From positions 20,615,395 through 20,679,394 of the forward strand of contig OX336345.1 in NCBI GenBank assembly GCA_946902875.1: a stretch of DNA of 64,000 bases. The letters are read 5' to 3'. The translations under genes were made by a program, and so were the position numbers. Source of the DNA: Nematopogon swammerdamellus. Lineage: Eukaryota; Arthropoda; Insecta; Lepidoptera; Adelidae. The notes beneath the pieces are model-generated. The model was not told the DNA's origin. It searched no databases and saw nothing but the letters and a program-made list of their open reading frames with translations. How positions within the stretch are numbered: the stretch's first letter is position 1; each line of letters opens with the position of its first letter. Positions 62,796-64,000 of this stretch are shown here, in pieces.

Positions 62796-63189
62796 TCATA
62801 ATATAGCTTTACTTTATAGGCATTAAAGCTCGCGTATCTAATTTGTATGAATTATATACATACGTATATACATGTTTGCACATCAAAAATCTCTGTAACG
62901 GACAATTCTGCAATACACCTCATGTACCTAAAATATGAAATTGTACTTGTTTCTAAAAAAATGTTTTGGAGCGATAAAGTATTCCTGTGAGATGTTTCTA
63001 CCTACCGAGTCCACGTGACTGTTATTTTATCAGGCTTCTAAGTTTGATGTAATAAGTGGAAATTGAAGGAGGCGACGACGCCCGCGGCGGCGCGGCCGCG
63101 AAACTCGTTAACTTCAGTAGTCGACACCGGCAGACATGCCTCGACCACCAACGCCGCCGTTGCTTAGCGCTGCGTACAGGGCTAGTTCA
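62796..63189. other. Unassigned DNA
   Basis: Ends in a short GC-rich patch (63065-63170). No gene recognised. Confidence 0.4.
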
Positions 63190-63370
63190 ATTTACGATTT
63201 ACGAGTGGTTTGGGTATCGGCTTCTCTTGCGAGAGGTCCGAGCTTCAAATCCGGTGTTGTAGGTATGAGTATATCTTCTGTGGTATTGAGTTTTTTTCTG
63301 ATGAAACAATTTTCACACATACGTACACCACCTGCTGCTTCACCATTCGGAAACGGTGTAAGACCATAAG
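63190..63370 (+). mobile_element. SINE-B head region, diverged
   Basis: ACGAGTGGTTTGGGTATCGG, GAGGTCCGAGCTTCAAATCC (decayed B box), GAGTTTTTTTCTGATGAAAC and CTGCTGCTTCACCATTCGGA. About 25 bp of new sequence is present between the B box and the post-head. It stops before the body. Confidence 0.68.
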
Positions 63371-63559
63371 GATTTATCGGGGCTGGAGTGAATTGCAATT
63401 TGGTAATAACAACAGTGATAGTGCCACACGCGAACGAACTCTGATGTTTATGTTACTGTAAATTTCCGAAGCCAGTAAAACGCGAAATAACTAGTAACGA
63501 CTCAAAGTTTCCAGCAGCATCGCTAACTTCGCGCTCTTGCTAGTAAGAACGCGAAGCAA

Positions 63560-63655
63560 CTGAAAACCGAAGGGAAGCACTGACATGGCACCTAGTTCAC
63601 CAAGCTGTTATGGGCTGACATCACGGGTGTAGTAGGTGATGTAGCCAACCGTATA
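63560..63655 (+). mobile_element. SINE-A tail
   Basis: CCGAAGGGAAGCACTGACAT, GGGTGTAGTAGGTGATGTAG, ending in CCGTATAAATTTC without poly(A). Confidence 0.65.
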
Positions 63656-64000
63656 AATTTCGCCAGTTCTAAATTCAATGCGAAGAAGAACTGACAAACA
63701 AACTTCGTAAGTCACAATGTTTTATTAGTACCTTTATAAGTATTATGATCACTTACAAATAAATTAACCCATACTACCGCTCACAAGAACGTTAATATTT
63801 ACAGCATAAACGTGAATACTTAAGAATCTGATCACTCTTCGTATTTACATTACCTGTATCTGGTGTATAGTGCCATCGTCAATTTTATGTCGTATGTTCA
63901 GTAGTGGACGCACATACACTGGCATACTGACTGATCTAGTGTTTGAGGGGATCTCTATCTGAAAGACCTTTTCGCTGATAGACAATTCAAGTTTCTATTA
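63656..64000. other. Unassigned DNA
   Basis: No gene or repeat recognised up to the window edge. Confidence 0.4.

Overview
This 64 kb window looks like intergenic or heterochromatic DNA from an insect nuclear genome, most probably a moth or butterfly. The main reason is its repeat content: it is packed with interspersed repeats of the kind found across Lepidoptera, such as a repeat ending in GGCCAAGTGCGAGTCG, elements ending in CCCGCGGCTTCGCTCGCG, and blocks containing GTCGTAAAAGGCGACTAAGG. I found no host protein-coding gene, rRNA gene or functional tRNA gene that I can defend. Nearly every long open frame belongs to a transposable element. Working names used below are mine: SINE-A, SINE-B, SINE-C, Rep-D, Rep-E, Rep-F, Rep-G, Rep-H, Rep-P, TA-MITE1, TA-MITE2 and FB-like.

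Layout. 1-5.8 kb: old repeats, a broken non-LTR retrotransposon end and a fold-back pair of Rep-H. 5.8-9.6 kb: a nearly complete CR1/Jockey-group LINE on the minus strand with an intact 982-residue endonuclease/reverse transcriptase and a 30-base poly(A) tail. 9.8-13.5 kb: MITEs nested in older repeats. 13.8-18.6 kb: a young LTR element (847-bp LTRs that look identical, 5-bp target duplication CCTAC) of BEL/Pao type. It has lost almost all of pol, and its gag reading frame runs into a 57-bp coding minisatellite. 18.7-48.6 kb: a mosaic of SINE copies, truncated LINEs, hAT-like and TA-flanked MITEs, Rep-P copies and a small fold-back element (30.9-32.0 kb) that carries a piece of a coding sequence. 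48.6-54.2 kb: a 5.5-kb palindrome whose two arms each contain an FB-like fold-back element made of 67-bp tandem units in opposite orientations. 54-64 kb: further SINE, MITE, Rep-P and LINE remnants.

How the parts relate. Only the LINE at 5.8-9.6 kb still looks able to make a complete enzyme. The SINEs are modular: SINE-B and SINE-C share a tRNA-like head, SINE-C borrows the 3' end of a LINE family present several times in the window, and SINE-A has a head that combines tRNA promoter boxes with a 40-bp stretch matching 5S rRNA. The MITEs carry no genes and would depend on transposases encoded elsewhere. The most unusual structures are the nested palindrome, the FB-like element with a coding fragment, the BEL/Pao derivative with the WPP-type protein repeat, and the tRNA/5S chimeric SINE head.
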